A DNA stretch of 57,670 nt, taken from JAIKWW01 sp052169645 (GTDB taxonomy: Bacteria; Bacillota; Clostridia; Peptostreptococcales; Anaerovoracaceae). Numbering within the stretch: the stretch's first letter is position 1; each line of letters begins with the position of its first letter. The translations under genes were made by a program, and so were the position numbers. The notes below the pieces were generated by a model. That model ran no database searches and was not told the DNA's origin. It saw only the letters and a program-made list of their open reading frames with translations. The stretch is from positions 1-57,670 of the forward strand of contig JBQNCA010000010.1 in NCBI GenBank assembly GCA_052169645.1. The letters are read 5' to 3'. This document shows positions 17,236 to 26,180 of the stretch, one piece after another.

Positions 17236-19105
17236 TATTTTCTCCTTTTAAATCAAGCTCTTTAAAATAATTTGTCAGCTGTTGCGCCGATTTTTTCGTC
17301 ATTCCGTCTACCGAGCTCAAGCTATCTATATCGGCTGCTTTTATTTTTTCGATGCTCCCGAAATGCTTTAACAAGCTTTCTTTTCTGCGTTCGCCTATAC
17401 CGGGAGCATCATCAAGCACAGATTTGCTCATCGATTTGTTTCTGATGCGGTGATGGTAGTCGATGGCGAATCTGTGCACCTCGTCCTGTATTCCTGTAAC
17501 ATATCTGAACAACACCGGAAACTCTTTAAGCTTCAACTCATCGCCCTCAACAATCAAGCCTCTGGTCCTGTGTCGATCGTCCTTTACCATTCCTGCCACA
17601 ATTATATTTTCGCCCATGGCATCAAGAACTTCCTGAACGGCATTTATATGCCCATGTCCGCCATCGATGAACAGTATGTCCGGTCGTTTTGCAAAGCCGG
17701 GGTCACCTTTCTGTGCACGTCGAAATCTCCTGTATATGACTTCCCTCATGGAAGCATAATCATCCGGACCTTCTATGGTTTTTATTTTAAATTTTCTGTA
17801 ATCACGTCTCTGCGGTTTCCCGTTTTCAAACACTACCATTCCGCCGACCGAATCCGTTCCTGCAATGTTTGATATATCATAAGCCTCTATGCGCCATGAG
17901 CATGAATCAAGTCTTTGCCCTGAAAGCTGCATCCATTTTTTTCCGAAGATACGGTTCAATTCTGCACTAACAGCATTTACACGCTCTCTGTGAAGCTCCG
18001 CTCTTTCGTCCAGTCCTTTCATCATTTCAATCACATCACGGCTTGCCATCTCCATGAGTGCACGCTTATCACCTTTTTGAGGTTTATATATATGTACTTT
18101 TGAACCTTTCAGCATAGTAAGCCATTCTTCGAGAATTTCTTTATCCTCAGACTCATATTCAACAGCGAGCTCCTTAGGTATAAGCAAAGCTTTTGTGTAG
18201 TATTGCTTGATAAACGAGGCTATCATTTCACCTCTTCCGTCTTCACCCTCTACATCCATGTGAAAACTGTCTCTGCCGCTGAGCTTGCCTCCACGCACAT
18301 AAAATAAAATTATATGTGCTCCGCTTGAGCCGTTGGCGGTAAGTATCAAATCCATGTCTCCCGCCGAGCTCAGCACCACCTTCTGCTTCGATCCTATCGT
18401 CTTAACATCCGTTATACGATCTCTGTATTCCGCAGCTTTTTCAAAATCCGTTCGAGCCGCCGCTTCCTGCATTTTTTGTTCCAACATCTCAATCACAGGC
18501 TTATTATGACCTTTTAGAAAATCCAGTACCTGTTCTATAACCTCGGCATATTCCTCTTGCCCTACCTTGCCGGCGCAAATTCCTCTGCATTGTTCTATAT
18601 GATAATTCAGACAAGGTCTGAAATTTTCAGGAAACGATGCTGCTGAACATCGCTTAAGCATATACACACTGTCCAACAAATCTATAATTTCATTCACAGC
18701 ACCTGCATCGCTATAAGGTCCGAAATATCGGGATCCGTCATGTATTACTCTTCTGGTTTTAAGCACTCTCGGAAATTTTTCCCTCATCGTAACCTTTATA
18801 TAAGGATAAGTCTTATCATCTCTGAGAAGTATGTTATACTTGGGCTTATATTTTTTTATAAGGTTACACTCAAGAATCAGTGCTTCCATCTCCGAGTCCG
18901 TAGTAATGTATTCAAATTCTTCTATATGCTCAACCATAGACTTAACCTTTTCAGGCATATTTTTCTTTGATTGAAAATATTGTCTCACACGCCTGCGCAG
19001 CGAAATCGCCTTTCCGACGTATATGATTTGTCCGAGTGCATCCTTATGTATATAAACTCCCGGCTTTTCAGGCAGAAGCTTGAGGTTTTCCTGTATATCG
19101 AACAT
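17222..19105 (-). CDS. uvrC: excinuclease ABC subunit C
   Basis: UvrC makes both incisions in nucleotide excision repair. The N-terminal GIY-YIG nuclease is clear, with PGVYIHKDALGQIIYVGKA at residues 15-33. A Cys-rich stretch (CLNYHIEQCRGICAGKVG) lies near 165-183 and a UVR domain with FEKAAEYRDRI near 215. The RNase H-like second nuclease spans about 380-540, and C-terminal helix-hairpin-helix motifs include DDAPGIGERRKESLL near 570. The length of 627 is normal. It follows hisC by 30 bases and overlaps the methyltransferase gene. Confidence 0.97.
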   Translation of the reverse strand: MFDIQENLKLLPEKPGVYIHKDALGQIIYVGKAISLRRRVRQYFQSKKNMPEKVKSMVEHIEEFEYITTDSEMEALILECNLIKKYKPKYNILLRDDKTYPYIKVTMREKFPRVLKTRRVIHDGSRYFGPYSDAGAVNEIIDLLDSVYMLKRCSAASFPENFRPCLNYHIEQCRGICAGKVGQEEYAEVIEQVLDFLKGHNKPVIEMLEQKMQEAAARTDFEKAAEYRDRITDVKTIGSKQKVVLSSAGDMDLILTANGSSGAHIILFYVRGGKLSGRDSFHMDVEGEDGRGEMIASFIKQYYTKALLIPKELAVEYESEDKEILEEWLTMLKGSKVHIYKPQKGDKRALMEMASRDVIEMMKGLDERAELHRERVNAVSAELNRIFGKKWMQLSGQRLDSCSWRIEAYDISNIAGTDSVGGMVVFENGKPQRRDYRKFKIKTIEGPDDYASMREVIYRRFRRAQKGDPGFAKRPDILFIDGGHGHINAVQEVLDAMGENIIVAGMVKDDRHRTRGLIVEGDELKLKEFPVLFRYVTGIQDEVHRFAIDYHHRIRNKSMSKSVLDDAPGIGERRKESLLKHFGSIEKIKAADIDSLSSVDGMTKKSAQQLTNYFKELDLKGENNGLE

Positions 19106-19135
19106 ATTTTTCTCCGATAATAAAAATTTTTGTTA

Positions 19136-20266
19136 TTACGCTTTAACAAGCTCCGACAATGCTGAAACGAGAGCTTTCATCTCATCATCCGTTCCTATTG
19201 TTATTCTGAGCATATTATTTATGCGAGGCAGCGCAAAGTACCGCACCAGTATCCCTCGTTCCCTCAGCATCTTGAACAGATACGCCGCATCAGTTTCCCC
19301 ATCCGCATGCGCTGCCCTTACAACCGGCGGCTTCACGAATATAAAGTTCGCAGAGGACGGAACAACTTCAAAACCGAGCTGCTTCATCTGCTCCGTACTC
19401 CTTTCCCGAGTCGCCATAATCGCAGCTCTCGTCTTTTCAAAATATTCCACATCCCGAAATGCCGCCGCACAAGCCGCCGAAGCCAACCTGTCCACCGGAT
19501 ACGAGTTAAATGAATCTTTGACGCTTATAAGCGCGGTTATAAGTTCACGACACGCTATAGCGCATCCTATTCTGAGCCCTGCCAGCTGCCTCGACTTGGA
19601 AAGAGTCTGTACTACAATCAGATTATCATAAAGATTTACCAATCCGACCGTCGTTTCGGCTCCGAAATCCACATAAGCCTCATCCACGATTACTAATCTG
19701 TCCTGATTATCCCTTATTATCTTATCCACCTCTGCAAGCGGCAAAGCTTTCCCGCTCGGAGCATTTGGATTACATATTAAAATTCCGTCCGCTCCTGAAA
19801 GCTTGGAACTTGTATAATCCGCAGCATCCACCGAGAAATCTTCCGTCAAAGGGATTTTTCTGCATTCCGCCTGAAAAAGTCCGGCTATCACAGGATAAAA
19901 GCTGTAGGTTATATCAGGAAAAGCTATCGTCCTGTTTTTAAAAAATGCAGGCATCAGCAATGACAAAATTTCATCCGACCCGTTTCCCATAAATACATTT
20001 TCGACAGTTATGCGCTTTTTCCCGTCAAGTTTAAGCTTTATGTTATAATATTCGGCAATCGCAGTTCCCGCTTCTGAAGAAATCGGATCCGGATATAACC
20101 TCAGATCATCTCCCGTCGCAGCCTGAACGGCTTTGATTACAGCTTCTGACGGAGGATACGGATTTTCATTTGTATTTAACTTTATATATTTTTTATCCTT
20201 CGGCTGCTCTCCCGGCACATAAGGTTCTATCTTTGTCGCAAGCTCACTCAAAAATCGTGTTTTCAT
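19136..20266 (-). CDS. hisC: histidinol-phosphate aminotransferase family (PLP)
   Basis: A fold-type I aminotransferase of 376 residues. LNTNENPYPPS near residues 29-39 and the PLP lysine in TLSKSRQLAGLRIG near 223 are the HisC signatures. C-terminal NNMLRITIG with its Arg binds substrate. In histidine synthesis it converts imidazole-acetol phosphate to histidinol phosphate, but no other his genes are near. It could equally serve as an aromatic aminotransferase. It starts 6 bases after the zinc-ribbon gene, so it is co-transcribed with that gene and uvrC. Confidence 0.88.
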   Translation of the reverse strand: MKTRFLSELATKIEPYVPGEQPKDKKYIKLNTNENPYPPSEAVIKAVQAATGDDLRLYPDPISSEAGTAIAEYYNIKLKLDGKKRITVENVFMGNGSDEILSLLMPAFFKNRTIAFPDITYSFYPVIAGLFQAECRKIPLTEDFSVDAADYTSSKLSGADGILICNPNAPSGKALPLAEVDKIIRDNQDRLVIVDEAYVDFGAETTVGLVNLYDNLIVVQTLSKSRQLAGLRIGCAIACRELITALISVKDSFNSYPVDRLASAACAAAFRDVEYFEKTRAAIMATRERSTEQMKQLGFEVVPSSANFIFVKPPVVRAAHADGETDAAYLFKMLRERGILVRYFALPRINNMLRITIGTDDEMKALVSALSELVKA

Positions 20267-20272
20267 CCCGTT

Positions 20273-21289
20273 TCAACTCCAAAGGCCGCCATAGCCGCCC
20301 ATTCCTCCATAAAAGCTGTTTACTGCTTGATTCGTCATCACATCGGTAAGCGTTGAAATGCTTATTCCTACAACAATAGATACTGCTGCTGTTACCAATA
20401 TATAAACCACTAAAGTTTTCCAGATTTTTATATCACTGTTCCCTTGGATGTTCTCATATATCAAAATCAAAGACAGCATATCATAAAGCAAGGTTCCCAC
20501 TCCCATAATCAGCATCGCTACGGTAGGAATGAAGAATCCGAATAAAAATGTTAAAACCGTTGTTATAGCCACGGGCAACAGCAATAATGAAAATGCCGCC
20601 GCCGCATTCACATAAGTTATCCTATCTTTCGATTTATCTCTGAAAATATAAATTCCCAGCGCCGTTACCGCCGTCAGTACTGCAAATATTAATGCTGCTA
20701 TAAGCCCTATCAATGCTCTGTAACCGATTCCTATAAATGCGGATATCCCCGCCACCGGCAGATGCACAGTACAAGTCAGAAAAATCAGAAGCAGGGTCGC
20801 ACCCCCTATTATCAAGCCTTCATTTCTGTACTTCCCTCTTAAGGCTTCCTCAAGCAAACTGTATGGACGTTTTATAAATTCAGGAATAATCCTCATCGTA
20901 TTAATGAAAACATTTTTAATGTCGTCGGGAGTTTCTTTTCCAAATTGGTTGCCTGCGGTATTATCTTCAGTCTGCGCAGCAGTTTTGCCTTCAAATTGCT
21001 GCCTTGCAGCCGCTTCCTCGACTTTTGCCTTTGTTGCTGCGGCTTCACGCTCGGCAATCTTTGCAGCTTCCCACTCTTCCTCGGCACGTCTGTCGGCCTC
21101 CGCTTTTTCCAATGCGGCGATTTTATCACGCTCCGCCTGTGCTGCCGCTTCTTCGACAATACGCTTTTTTTCCAGTTCTTCCTGAAGCTTCGCCGCCTCG
21201 GTTTGCTCCACTTCAAATGCTATAGACATAGGACAACTGCACTTTCCGTCAATCAATTTGCTTCCGCAATATACGCAATAGTCTGCCAT
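20273..21289 (-). CDS. zinc-ribbon, coiled-coil, multi-pass membrane protein (Yip1-like)
   Basis: A 338-residue protein in three parts. Residues 1-20 hold CVYCGSKLIDGKCSC, a zinc ribbon. Residues about 30-120 are a charged Ala/Glu/Lys coiled coil. Residues about 155-330 contain five hydrophobic segments of the Yip1/DUF1282 kind, ending in a Gly-rich tail GGMGGYGGLW. Its function is unknown; similar zinc-ribbon membrane proteins are common in Clostridia. It is the first gene of the hisC-uvrC-methyltransferase operon, with AAGGAG before its start. Confidence 0.75.
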   Translation of the reverse strand: MADYCVYCGSKLIDGKCSCPMSIAFEVEQTEAAKLQEELEKKRIVEEAAAQAERDKIAALEKAEADRRAEEEWEAAKIAEREAAATKAKVEEAAARQQFEGKTAAQTEDNTAGNQFGKETPDDIKNVFINTMRIIPEFIKRPYSLLEEALRGKYRNEGLIIGGATLLLIFLTCTVHLPVAGISAFIGIGYRALIGLIAALIFAVLTAVTALGIYIFRDKSKDRITYVNAAAAFSLLLLPVAITTVLTFLFGFFIPTVAMLIMGVGTLLYDMLSLILIYENIQGNSDIKIWKTLVVYILVTAAVSIVVGISISTLTDVMTNQAVNSFYGGMGGYGGLWS

Positions 21290-21379
21290 TTCAATCTCCT
21301 TATCTCAAATATTTTATATGGCTTAAATAAAACAAAATTAAACATCATTTTATAATTTTACTTTAAAATAAGCCTCTTT

Positions 21380-22216
21380 TCAATTATGCTCACTATTTCC
21401 GGATTCATCAATTTTCTCGCAGTTAAATGATTCCTGATTCTTTTTTATAAATTGTTCCCCGTCGTCGCTTTCCAATATATGAAGCTCTGTTTGATTCTTT
21501 GCCGTATTTAATATTCCCGATTTTCTCTCCTTAATTATAAACGGCATATGAAACAGCAAAATCAGAATTGTCCCCAACAGCAGCATCCTCCCCAGATATG
21601 CATACCAGCCGTGATTCAGGTTAAGATACGAAAGTCCTTCTATCGGAGGGCGTGTTAAATAGAAGAAGTTCGCATCGTATCCCGATAACGCCCCGTTAAC
21701 ATACAGCATGATAAATATGAGTATCGATAGGATTAGCATATTTTCAGCCATGCTTTTAACAGTCGGCTTCGCTTCTCCGGAAAAAATCAGGTAAAGTGCA
21801 AACCACATAAGCCCTGCATGATATATGAAACACTGATATGCAGGAAATGTTGTGAAATCCGTTCCGTTAGTCGGAATCATGATTGCACAAAAGCTCCCCA
21901 ATATTCCCATTACAGACACAAAGTTTATTGTCAGCCGCTTAGCTCTTCCTTCCTTACCGAAGGTTATGAACAGGACTGCAAAAATCATCAGGCTGCACAG
22001 ATGAAACGGCAGACTGAGCGGGTCAAGATGCATTCCGCCGTTCGGACTTTCTGTCATATTGCTCATGACCTTGCTCACCTCGCTGAATGTACAAATAACA
22101 GTCATAACATATCCGGACTTTTTCAGTTTCCATTCATGCTTTAGAGAAATTATCGTCATCGCCGTCACAAATACAATACATAATCCGATCCAAACAAAAT
22201 GATTTATTGAAAACAT
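21380..22216 (-). CDS. YwaF/TMEM164-family membrane protein (TIGR02206-like)
   Basis: A 278-residue integral membrane protein with about seven hydrophobic segments. LPFHLCSLMIF near residues 69-79, and a second conserved His in YHAGLMWFALYL near 131, match the YwaF / TMEM164 family. The function of the bacterial members is unknown. The C-terminal 50 residues are hydrophilic and presumably cytoplasmic. AAGGAAT precedes the ATG. Confidence 0.75.
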   Translation of the reverse strand: MFSINHFVWIGLCIVFVTAMTIISLKHEWKLKKSGYVMTVICTFSEVSKVMSNMTESPNGGMHLDPLSLPFHLCSLMIFAVLFITFGKEGRAKRLTINFVSVMGILGSFCAIMIPTNGTDFTTFPAYQCFIYHAGLMWFALYLIFSGEAKPTVKSMAENMLILSILIFIMLYVNGALSGYDANFFYLTRPPIEGLSYLNLNHGWYAYLGRMLLLGTILILLFHMPFIIKERKSGILNTAKNQTELHILESDDGEQFIKKNQESFNCEKIDESGNSEHN

Positions 22217-22651
22217 TGTTATTCCTTGTATGTTGAACTCATAGGGGAATTCTCAACCTTTCCTTTCTTTGAATTTTTCTATATTATTTTATAGATACTG
22301 TGAATCGCTAATGTTTCCTATATCAGCACCCTATTGCCGACCTCTTGTTTTAAAAATTCTAATCACAGCTCTATATCATATCAGTCCGATGCTTTCATTG
22401 TAATCACTTTTCACATTTAGTTGCAAGGTTTATCAATGCTGTTTCAAACAATATCCCTTTAAAACTGAGCAGGTCTATACTTCAATTGAACCTGCATTCA
22501 ATTTTTTACGAACTTATCAATTTTACAAGAGGCTTGCAATATACATAGAACAATTTATATTGATGACGGTAAATGATCTGTAAGCGTATCCCCCATTAAA
22601 AAACCGATAAATCAAATTGATTTACCGGTTTTTATTCCAATACTATATGGA
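22217..22651. other. spacer between YwaF-like and MATE genes
   Basis: About 435 bases with no gene. Besides the MATE terminator near 22600-22638, I see only AT-rich sequence and a possible promoter region for the YwaF-like gene without a clear consensus. Confidence 0.4.
22598..22638 (-). terminator. intrinsic terminator after the MATE gene
   Basis: The stem AAACCGATAAATCAA / TTGATTTACCGGTTT has one mismatch and a short loop. On the minus strand it is followed by TTTTTTAATG. Confidence 0.85.
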
Positions 22652-24019
22652 TTAAAGCGTGCCCGTAAGGCCATTCTGAAGCTTTTTCAGATATTTGTAT
22701 TCCTGAATCAATAACATAATCGCCACTACGAGTATAATGAGATCGTTAAGCGGCAGTGCAAGCCAAACACCCAAAACATTTCCGTTCAGCAAAACGGGAA
22801 GTATCAGCACCAAGGGCACTACTAAAACAAGCTGTCGCAGCATTACCATAAACCCTGCATGTTTTGCCTTGCCGAGGGATTGAAAATAAGTGACGATCAT
22901 GATCAACAGACCGTATGTGGAAAAAGCACAGAACATCAAACGGAAATCGGATATTCCCGATGCAACAATAGCCTTTTCCGTAATGAATGCGGAAAGAATC
23001 TGCCCCGGAAAGAGCTCGATTCCGATGAAGAATACTGCGCATAGAATCGTCGAGCCTATGATGAATACATCCGTCAGCTTTCTTACACGTTTATATTCTT
23101 TCGCCCCGAAGTTTGTTCCGACAGCAGGCTGCATTCCCTGACTCATTCCCCAAATCGGAACAAATGCGAGCTGCATTACACGCTGTGCCGCTCCCATCAA
23201 TGCAATCTGAGTATCACCGCCGAATCGAACTGCCGTATTATATACGACTGTCATCTGTACCAGCATCATGACCTGCATAAGCATTGCGCTGACACCCACG
23301 GAAAGGATTTCCGGAATTAAATCCGGAGCGGGACGCACCCCGTGAAATCGAACAACAGGACTCTTTTTCAAGAAATATATCAAAGTAACGCTTGCCTGTA
23401 TCACTTGTGAAACAACTGTGGCAAATGCAACAGCCTGTGCTCCCCTGTGCGGCATTAAGATAATGAATATAGGATCGAGAATAATGTTGAGAATAGCTCC
23501 GCCTGCCATAATTCCCATGGCTATCCCCATTCTGCCCTCGGCTCTCATTACCATATTTGCACTTTGCATGAAATTTACAAAAATCGAGCCCATATATACC
23601 GTTCTAAGATAGGTGATTCCCATAGAAAGAACTTCACCCTCCGCTCCGGACATTTTAAGAAATGCAGGAGCAAATGTAATTCCTATTATCATAACGGAGA
23701 TCGAAAGCAGAAGAACTAAAAATCCCAGATTCCCCATAATCTTGTCTATTGTCTTTTGGTCTTTTTTCCCGACTGCACGAGACAGCACCGAGCCGGATCC
23801 GATTCCAATCAGCACTGCAATAGCATTGTTAATCAGCACAAACGGAGAGGCGGCTGAAACCGCACTCATAGCATCTGTTCCCACCATTTGCCCTACATAT
23901 ATGGAATCAATAAAAGCATAAAATCCTACTACAAACTGTCCGAGGATTGCCGGCAGACTGAGCCGAATCATAAGCTTCCAAGGATTTTCGGTCAACAGAC
24001 CTTCTCTTACATCTGACAT
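22652..24019 (-). CDS. MATE family multidrug/sodium or proton antiporter
   Basis: A 455-residue protein with twelve membrane segments and the MATE pattern: an N-terminal half with LPAILGQFVVGFYAFIDS and the second half starting near ILSVGVSAMLMQ. MATE proteins export cationic drugs or metabolites using Na+ or H+ gradients. The start follows AGGAGGG. A TetR-type regulator is encoded about 315 bases upstream in the same direction, the classic arrangement for drug-responsive control. Confidence 0.93.
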   Translation of the reverse strand: MSDVREGLLTENPWKLMIRLSLPAILGQFVVGFYAFIDSIYVGQMVGTDAMSAVSAASPFVLINNAIAVLIGIGSGSVLSRAVGKKDQKTIDKIMGNLGFLVLLLSISVMIIGITFAPAFLKMSGAEGEVLSMGITYLRTVYMGSIFVNFMQSANMVMRAEGRMGIAMGIMAGGAILNIILDPIFIILMPHRGAQAVAFATVVSQVIQASVTLIYFLKKSPVVRFHGVRPAPDLIPEILSVGVSAMLMQVMMLVQMTVVYNTAVRFGGDTQIALMGAAQRVMQLAFVPIWGMSQGMQPAVGTNFGAKEYKRVRKLTDVFIIGSTILCAVFFIGIELFPGQILSAFITEKAIVASGISDFRLMFCAFSTYGLLIMIVTYFQSLGKAKHAGFMVMLRQLVLVVPLVLILPVLLNGNVLGVWLALPLNDLIILVVAIMLLIQEYKYLKKLQNGLTGTL

Positions 24020-24333
24020 ATTTGCCCTCCTGTTTTAAATCTTTAAAAATCTCACACATCAGCCGAATTTCGGCATTTTAAAATTTTAGCGGTATAAAGC
24101 ATGGAGATTATATATTTGAACAAAGCTGCGCAGCACATTAAATTTGAAAGCGGTATATTAAATTTAAAAATCGGAATAACCATTTTCCTTGCTGCCTCTG
24201 CGAAAAAATATCATTGGGTATAAGCTGATTTTCAATCGGCAGAAATGTTCATATGTTGCCTATTTGCTATGACATAAAATAAGTTTTTCAATTAGTTGTC
24301 ACTAACTTTAACATGAATAAAATCACTGTCCGA
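24020..24333. promoter_or_regulatory. TetR-MATE spacer with candidate operator
   Basis: This 310-base spacer probably holds the MATE promoter. TTAGTTGTCACTAA near 24290-24305 is an inverted repeat with 5-bp arms, of the type often bound by TetR regulators. I see no gene in the stretch. Confidence 0.4.
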
Positions 24334-24948
24334 TTATTCCAGCCGCAAAAGACCTTTCCAGCCTGAAATAAAAAATTTTGACAATTCTTCAATGTAAATA
24401 AGTGCATTTTCTTTAGACATATCATGAATAACGGTTTCGAATACTGCTGAAAAATAGGCGCTTGTAATCATATGATGAAGTTCTCTGCTCATACTTCCTA
24501 TCATACTTCCCTTTTCCCTGAGCAATTTATAATATTCTTCCGTACGATCAACCTCAAGCTCAACGAGATCATGGACATAGGAGCTGTATTTTGTTCCTTC
24601 CGAACAGCAGAGTACAAGCTTGAACTCATCAAAATGATTGTAAATATAATCCACAAAATGATGCAGATATTCATCCGAGAGTTTCAGACTGTCCTTTGTC
24701 CTGTCCTCCTGAATCAGGTTAAAATGTGCATTCTGTGCCGTTTTAAATTGCTCCGTCAACCCGTCCGCCGCCTCGGAAACCAAATCCTCAAACAAGGCCG
24801 CCTTATCCGGATAATAGCCGTAAAATGCTCCCTTGGTAAATCCCGCTTCAGCAACAATTCTGTTCAGGGAAGCTGCTTTAAAGCCTTTTTCTAAAAACTC
24901 CCTTTTCCCTATGTCCAAAATCTTCCGCTGTGTTTCTGTGCGTTTCAT
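24334..24948 (-). CDS. TetR/AcrR family transcriptional regulator
   Basis: A 204-residue regulator. The N-terminal helix-turn-helix is classic: RKILDIGKREFLEKGFKAAS, then IVAEAGFTKGAFYGYYPDKAALF at residues about 28-50. The C-terminal domain (60-204) is all helical and will bind the inducer. It most likely represses the MATE gene downstream and itself. AGGAG lies 6 bases from the start, and palindromic TATACC/GGTATA boxes lie immediately upstream. Confidence 0.93.
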   Translation of the reverse strand: MKRTETQRKILDIGKREFLEKGFKAASLNRIVAEAGFTKGAFYGYYPDKAALFEDLVSEAADGLTEQFKTAQNAHFNLIQEDRTKDSLKLSDEYLHHFVDYIYNHFDEFKLVLCCSEGTKYSSYVHDLVELEVDRTEEYYKLLREKGSMIGSMSRELHHMITSAYFSAVFETVIHDMSKENALIYIEELSKFFISGWKGLLRLE

Positions 24949-24962
24949 TGCTTTCTCCTGCT

Positions 24963-24991
24963 ATATACCAACGGTATATACTACCGGTATA
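24963..24991. promoter_or_regulatory. double palindrome upstream of tetR
   Basis: ATATACC-AAC-GGTATAT at 24963-24979 is a perfect 7-bp inverted repeat. A second, overlapping one, TATAC-TACCG-GTATA, follows at 24977-24991. Their place 15 bases before the tetR start suggests the regulator's own operator. Confidence 0.6.
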
Positions 24992-25067
24992 TTTTAATTC
25001 AGTCCTTTATATATGTCAACCCGTCCTCAGGATTTTCTTATTTTCAGATAAATCCTTACATAATTAC

Positions 25068-25104
25068 TGAGGTAACGCCTCTAAAAAGTTAGACTTTTTA
25101 ATCG
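25068..25104. mobile_element. possible insertion-sequence end relic
   Basis: The stretch includes a core AAAAAGTTAGACTTTTT that resembles the terminal repeats of IS3-type elements. No transposase reading frame is left nearby. This is a resemblance only. Confidence 0.3.
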
Positions 25105-25136
25105 TAGCATAATTATAGCTGATACGCTTTTTGTAA

Positions 25137-25199
25137 TGCAAGAAAACCTGCTGTGAAGAGCTAAATTTTTCTTGACTTTTCTTAGCAGGTTTTTATGCA
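25137..25199. repeat. large imperfect inverted repeat
   Basis: TGCAAGAAAACCTGCT (25137-25152) pairs with AGCAGGTTTTTATGCA (25184-25199) at 14 of 16 positions around a 31-base loop. T-runs lie in both arms, so it could act as a two-way terminator or be part of a mobile-element end. Confidence 0.5.
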
Positions 25200-25224
25200 A
25201 CCAAGAGGCTTTAGCCTAAGGTCT

Positions 25225-25351
25225 TTGCTGATATCTTAATAGGATTACGAGCGTTAGTTGTACAAAGTAATAAGAAACGGCAGATAATCCGGTCAGCAAC
25301 CGTGAATGAGAGCGATGCAGGGTTTACATTGAAAGCCGCCGGTATCAGCAG
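25225..25351. other. nested inverted repeats (possible structured element)
   Basis: An 11-bp helix (25225-25235 with 25341-25351, including G-T pairs) encloses a 6-bp helix GGATTA/TAATCC (25242-25247 with 25285-25290) and a 5-bp hairpin at 25321-25337. Its 3' side overlaps a sigma-A promoter, so it may be a structured relic or an operator rather than a leader RNA. Confidence 0.4.
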
Positions 25352-25357
25352 TATAAT
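25329..25357 (+). promoter_or_regulatory. sigma-A promoter upstream of the flavin-reductase-like gene
   Basis: TTGAAA at 25329-25334 and a perfect TATAAT at 25352-25357 are 17 bases apart. Transcription would start near 25364, giving a leader of about 250 bases. That leader has a tandem duplication of a CGTCAAATTT-type segment near 25440-25485 and no convincing gene. Confidence 0.6.
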
Positions 25358-25614
25358 AAAAAAAATGCATGCGCCTGTTTTTTATTAACTATGAGTATAT
25401 GCACCGAAGCAGCTTAACAGATGAAGCAGCAGTCGTTCGAATCTTCAGCGTCAGCGTCAAATTTGAATCTTCAACGTCAAATTTCTACATATTTTTTGAG
25501 AAAACCGGGCTGAAAATTCTATGGGAATGCAGAAATCTCCTTCACAATAAAGTGCTCCGGCAAGGATAGAAATAGAGTTCCGGAACGATGCATAATAAGA
25601 AAGGATTAAAAACT

Positions 25615-26136
25615 ATGAATACAGAGGAATATAAAGCTGCCGCAAATTTTTGGAAGACAAAAGAACTGAATGAAATGCCGGTCGAGCAATTGAAGCCTAT
25701 CGTGTATGAATATCTTAGGGAAAGTACCGTCTGTGCACTGGCAACGGGAACCGACGACTATGTTCGTTGCACACCGCTGGAGTACAGCTTTCATGACGGT
25801 AAGTTCTGGATTTTCACAGAAGGCGGTGAAAAATTCATCGGACTTGAGAAAAACGATAATGTAAGCCTTGCTGTTTTTGAACGGAATATAGGATTCTCAA
25901 ATCTGAAAAGTGTGCAGGTCATGGGCAAGGCAAAAATTATCGAGCCGATGTCGGAAGAATATATCGCCCATGCGGAATATAAGAAAGTTTCGCTTGCTGC
26001 GTTCAAAAAGCTTGCGGAGCAAGGACGTCCAATGAACCTGCTTTGCATTGAACCAACAAGAATGGACGTGTTGTTCTCGGATTTCAAGAAGAACGGCTTT
26101 GACATGCGGCAGGCGCTGAACCTTCAGAATTCTTAG
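25615..26136 (+). CDS. pyridoxamine 5'-phosphate oxidase-fold flavoprotein
   Basis: A 173-residue protein of the split-barrel FMN-binding family. After a helical N-terminus, STVCALATGTDDYVRCTPLEYSFHDGKFWIFTEGGEKF (residues about 32-70, cited in pieces) gives the usual strand order. VQVMGKAKIIEP follows near residue 103. The family includes pyridoxine phosphate oxidases, heme-degrading enzymes and many reductases of unknown substrate; this is one of the small uncharacterised members. The ATG at 25615 is preferred over 25588 because GAAAGGA lies close upstream. Confidence 0.8.
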   Translation: MNTEEYKAAANFWKTKELNEMPVEQLKPIVYEYLRESTVCALATGTDDYVRCTPLEYSFHDGKFWIFTEGGEKFIGLEKNDNVSLAVFERNIGFSNLKSVQVMGKAKIIEPMSEEYIAHAEYKKVSLAAFKKLAEQGRPMNLLCIEPTRMDVLFSDFKKNGFDMRQALNLQNS

Positions 26137-26180
26137 GTAAAAGCTCGCTCTTAATTTCAAATCAGTTCTGTCAGCCCGAG

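Noticed and set aside
20893..21225. Several frames antisense or out of frame to the coiled-coil gene
   Set aside because: They arise from the repetitive Ala/Glu/Lys codons; only the zinc-ribbon frame has a proper start.
25240..25350. Faint likeness to a cobalamin riboswitch (GCAACCGTGAA and AGAGCGATG)
   Set aside because: The full B12-box core and the 3' consensus are missing, and a promoter overlaps the 3' side.
25369..25569. 66-codon plus-strand frame
   Set aside because: No ribosome site, poor composition, and it lies in the leader of the 25615 gene with internal DNA repeats.
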